Source: Nitriliruptoraceae bacterium (lineage in GTDB: Bacteria > Actinomycetota > Nitriliruptoria > Nitriliruptorales > Nitriliruptoraceae). From it: a stretch of DNA of 8,151 nt. Where the stretch lies: assembly GCA_007118045.1 (NCBI GenBank), contig SKTG01000247.1, positions 1-8,151 of the forward strand. Reading direction: 5' to 3'. The position numbers were made by a program, and so were the translations under genes. Each line of letters starts with the position of its first letter. Within the stretch, counting starts at the first letter, position 1. The notes beneath the pieces were generated by a model that worked only from the letters and a program-made list of their open reading frames with translations, had not been told where the DNA came from and did no database searches. Positions 7,401-8,151 of this stretch are shown here, piece by piece.

Positions 7401-7890
7401 CGCGCGCGGTGGTGACCGACCGTTGCGAGGTGGCCTCGGCTCGCAGTTCGTTCTGTTCGCCGCGCAGCGACGCCAGCTCTCGGGCCAGGGCGCGGCAGAC
7501 CGCGAGCCCGACCTGCCCGTCGTCCTCGATGAGCGAGAGGAGGCGCTCCTCACGTATCCGTAGGAGCCGGCAGGGCTCGGAGGCGATGACGCTGGCGCTG
7601 CGCCGGTCGCGTAGCAGCGCGGCCAGTTCCCCGAAGCTGTCGCCGGGCTGCAGCGTGCCGACGTCCAGGCGGGCCCCGCTCTCGAGGCGCAGGCTCACGC
7701 TGGCGGCCCCCGAGAGCAGCACGTACAGATCGGTGTCGGGTTCACCTTCCTCGACGAGCGTCGTGCCGGGGGCGACCTCCGATGTCTCGGCAGCATCGAG
7801 TACGCGCTGCCGCTGCTGCGGGCTGAACCCGCCGAACAGCCGCACCCGCGCGAGATCGTCCGCCGTGACCCGTGGCTGCCGGCTCGACAT
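4414..7890 (-). CDS. cyclic-nucleotide-binding / MaoC-like double hotdog / acyl-CoA oxidase fusion protein
   Basis: One 1158-residue frame holds three modules. Residues about 12-135 form a CRP-type cNMP-binding domain whose phosphate-binding cassette (85-104) keeps Gly87, Glu88 and Arg97-Ser98, followed by a helical, coiled-coil-like stretch to about 155. Residues about 190-320 and 355-460 look like the two halves of a MaoC-like double hotdog (VPYTYHVTAW near 225; YGRLSGNLSPAH at 370-381). The family's catalytic Asp is Asn376, while His381 is kept. Residues about 463-537 are a charged, low-complexity linker. Residues about 538-1158 are a full-length acyl-CoA oxidase: LTELGHGSD (668-676), KMGLNGVDNG (758-767), CREACGGAGY (924-933) and TFEGDN (951-956) with Glu953 as the expected catalytic base, then the oxidase C-terminal domain. 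The oxidase would desaturate acyl-CoA to trans-2-enoyl-CoA using FAD and O2, yielding H2O2. ATG 7890 has GAGGG five bases upstream. cNMP control is inferred. A dehydrogenase-like use of another electron acceptor remains possible. Confidence 0.93.
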   Translation of the reverse strand: MSSRQPRVTADDLARVRLFGGFSPQQRQRVLDAAETSEVAPGTTLVEEGEPDTDLYVLLSGAASVSLRLESGARLDVGTLQPGDSFGELAALLRDRRSASVIASEPCRLLRIREERLLSLIEDDGQVGLAVCRALARELASLRGEQNELRAEATSQRSVTTARDASGMRAYLARYYLTTARNLLRRQQLLTASEQPVYRADLTVSADEARSWHELFGAPADGPDVPYTYHVTAWTALLMELAEDLGINFRNLSHHRTRLTMPSPGGLEIGGTYRVQVRTAEVVPLADGRVELVVVTWVTRNEATPPVTSTDTFEVANVDRTTLRRLEARRPPDAAPADAISTVEGAGPVDEDPPLRERGLVLADDLGVRYGRLSGNLSPAHTSRAGARLMGHDRPFLQHLCVLNLVLRQLTELDGRAPTQLDVSFDEPVHAGTTVALRAGASHLELLDEDGERLVTGTYVGADPDAVRTAAETAAAPGPTHVRSRAVEGVPAPGDGDVTTLEHEPQGHERRGAGSSEHGPDDREPPEVRSVDREPIGLDVASLQQLLAGERSGLRDRVRSLLTSPGFEHDPDLSRADYRDRVLTWCRVLADEGLGLLAFPRDVGGQDDPAAAMAVVETLAEHDLSLVTKYGVQIGLFGGAILHLGTARHHERYLRPAGELRLPGCFALTELGHGSDARSIRTSAVYEPTTERFTITTPDDDSRKEYIGNAAAHGRLAVVFAQLQVDGVDRGVHAFLVPIRDEHGDPMPGVRIGDCGAKMGLNGVDNGRLWFDRVQVPWEALLDRYGQVSVDGVYTSPLSSPNERFFTMLATLVQGRVTVGLVGVSTARSALTIATRYAERRRQFAPPSGPETPLLDYRTHQRRLIIPLATTYGLHFALRDLADDYVTLLEAHDADPRDRMQLESRAAGLKALATTHATATIQQCREACGGAGYMWENRFGALKADSDVLTTFEGDNTVLMQLVTKTLLTDFKQQFEDMDPAAMARYLLGRVVSAVIPTPASRRTDEAHLRERSFHLEIFRAREQVQLTDLARRLKRALEDGSDPHSAFVRHQTRVMEVAGSHVERTVLERFTAAIEGCHDRDLVGPLSRLCDLYALSRLERHRAWYLEHGLFAASKSRAIVGQVDRLCAELRPHAVDLVDAFGIPDALLAAPIGRTIR

Positions 7891-7895
7891 CGCAT

Positions 7896-7911
7896 CCCTC
7901 GAGGTTCCTCG
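7896..7911 (-). promoter_or_regulatory. ribosome-binding site overlapped by an inverted repeat
   Basis: On the minus strand GAGGG (7900-7896) lies five bases before the ATG at 7890 and fixes that start. An inverted repeat, CGAGG-AA-CCTCG on the minus strand (7911-7900), abuts and shares a base with it. The two-base centre is too short for a stable RNA loop, so if functional it would more likely be a DNA-binding site. A regulatory role is only inferred. Confidence 0.4.
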
Positions 7912-7927
7912 CGTGCCGCGGCCGTTC

Positions 7928-7939
7928 CGAGCGCGCTCG
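7928..7939. promoter_or_regulatory. 12-bp perfect palindrome upstream of the oxidase fusion gene
   Basis: CGAGCGCGCTCG is a perfect palindrome centred about 44 bases upstream of the ATG at 7890. It lies in the 163-base gap between the fusion gene and the partial gene upstream, where an operator would be expected. GC-rich palindromes also arise by chance at this base composition, so the call is tentative. No -10 or -35 element could be assigned nearby. Confidence 0.3.
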
Positions 7940-7995
7940 ACGTCGGTACCCGCGGTCGGCGCGTCTCGAACCTAGGTGGCCCTGCGGCTGCGACC

Positions 7996-8060
7996 AAGAT
8001 CCCCGGCGGCCTACGCGAACATCCCGGCGGCTCACGCGAACATCCTCGGCGGGCTACGCG
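7996..8060. repeat. tandem repeat array C, three 21-22 bp units
   Basis: Three units lie at 7996-8017, 8018-8038 and 8039-8060. On the + strand each runs AA, one to two bases, ATC, a CGGCGG core, then CTACGCG or CTCACGCG. The unit at 8039-8060 contains the stop codon (TAG on the minus strand, 8056-8054) of the partial gene at the right edge, so the array begins in that gene's last codons and extends into the spacer before the oxidase fusion gene. Read on the minus strand, the units repeat the stop as TAG, TGA, TAG. Its core resembles arrays A and B. Confidence 0.8.
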
Positions 8061-8151
8061 ACCGCCATGTCGCGGCGTGAGCGTTGTGGTGCGAACTCGG
8101 TCGGACGGACGAGACCGAGCTGCCACACGTCGAGGTAGCGCGCTCGGAAAC
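8054..8151 (-). CDS. C-terminal end of an unidentified gene running off the right edge
   Basis: On the minus strand a frame enters at the window edge and gives 31 residues ending in TAG at 8056-8054. The visible part begins FRARYLDVWQLGLVRP and ends RRDMAVA. The mix of aromatic, aliphatic and charged residues and codons mostly ending in G or C look like a real protein tail, unlike the Arg/Ser/Pro-rich competing frames. The family cannot be named from 31 residues. It is codirectional with the oxidase fusion gene and 163 bases upstream of it, so they could share a transcript. Its final codons lie inside repeat array C. Confidence 0.55.
   Translation of the reverse strand, partial: FRARYLDVWQLGLVRPTEFAPQRSRRDMAVA

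Noticed and set aside
6448..7563. 371-residue plus-strand open frame
   Set aside because: Antisense to the cNMP and hotdog modules of the fusion gene; composition is typical of a shadow frame.
7891..8053. Sigma-70-like promoter for the oxidase fusion gene
   Set aside because: No pair of hexamers with plausible spacing stands out in this GC-rich region, so no promoter is called.

Overview
The window is very GC-rich DNA with strong G/C at third codon positions, GTG starts and tightly packed genes. This fits a high-GC Actinomycetota chromosome, possibly a less-studied lineage; the assignment is an inference from composition and protein families. I see no rRNA, tRNA, transposase, phage gene or CRISPR array.

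Layout, left to right. Positions 1-372 hold no convincing gene but carry a degenerate tandem repeat (array A, about 206-350). From 373 to 3690 on the + strand lies a three-gene operon for a heterodimeric ABC-2 exporter: one ATP-binding protein and two different permeases, the last two joined by a 4-base ATGA overlap. The end of the second permease gene, with its stop codon, has been copied into a 42-bp tandem repeat (array B, 3659-3774). At 3938-4333 (+) is a small four-helix membrane protein with several histidines. A symmetric hairpin (4347-4366) separates it from the convergent gene that follows.

The minus strand from 7890 down to 4414 is one uninterrupted 1158-residue reading frame and the most notable item here. 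Its N-terminus is a CRP-type cyclic-nucleotide-binding domain with an intact phosphate-binding cassette. Its middle is a double hotdog MaoC-like region in which the catalytic Asp of the hydratase motif is replaced by Asn. Its C-terminus is a complete peroxisomal-type acyl-CoA oxidase. It therefore joins a second-messenger sensor to an acyl-CoA-binding or hydratase-like module and to the oxidase that starts beta-oxidation. I know of no described system with this architecture. Upstream of it (on the right) are two inverted repeats, a third tandem array (array C, 7996-8060), and the last 31 codons of another minus-strand gene that runs off the window.

The ABC exporter and the oxidase are convergent and need not be functionally linked. 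One shared theme is the three repeat arrays, which carry a related motif (GCG-CATC, a few bases, then CGGGTA or CGGGCTA). Arrays B and C both begin across the stop codon of a gene.
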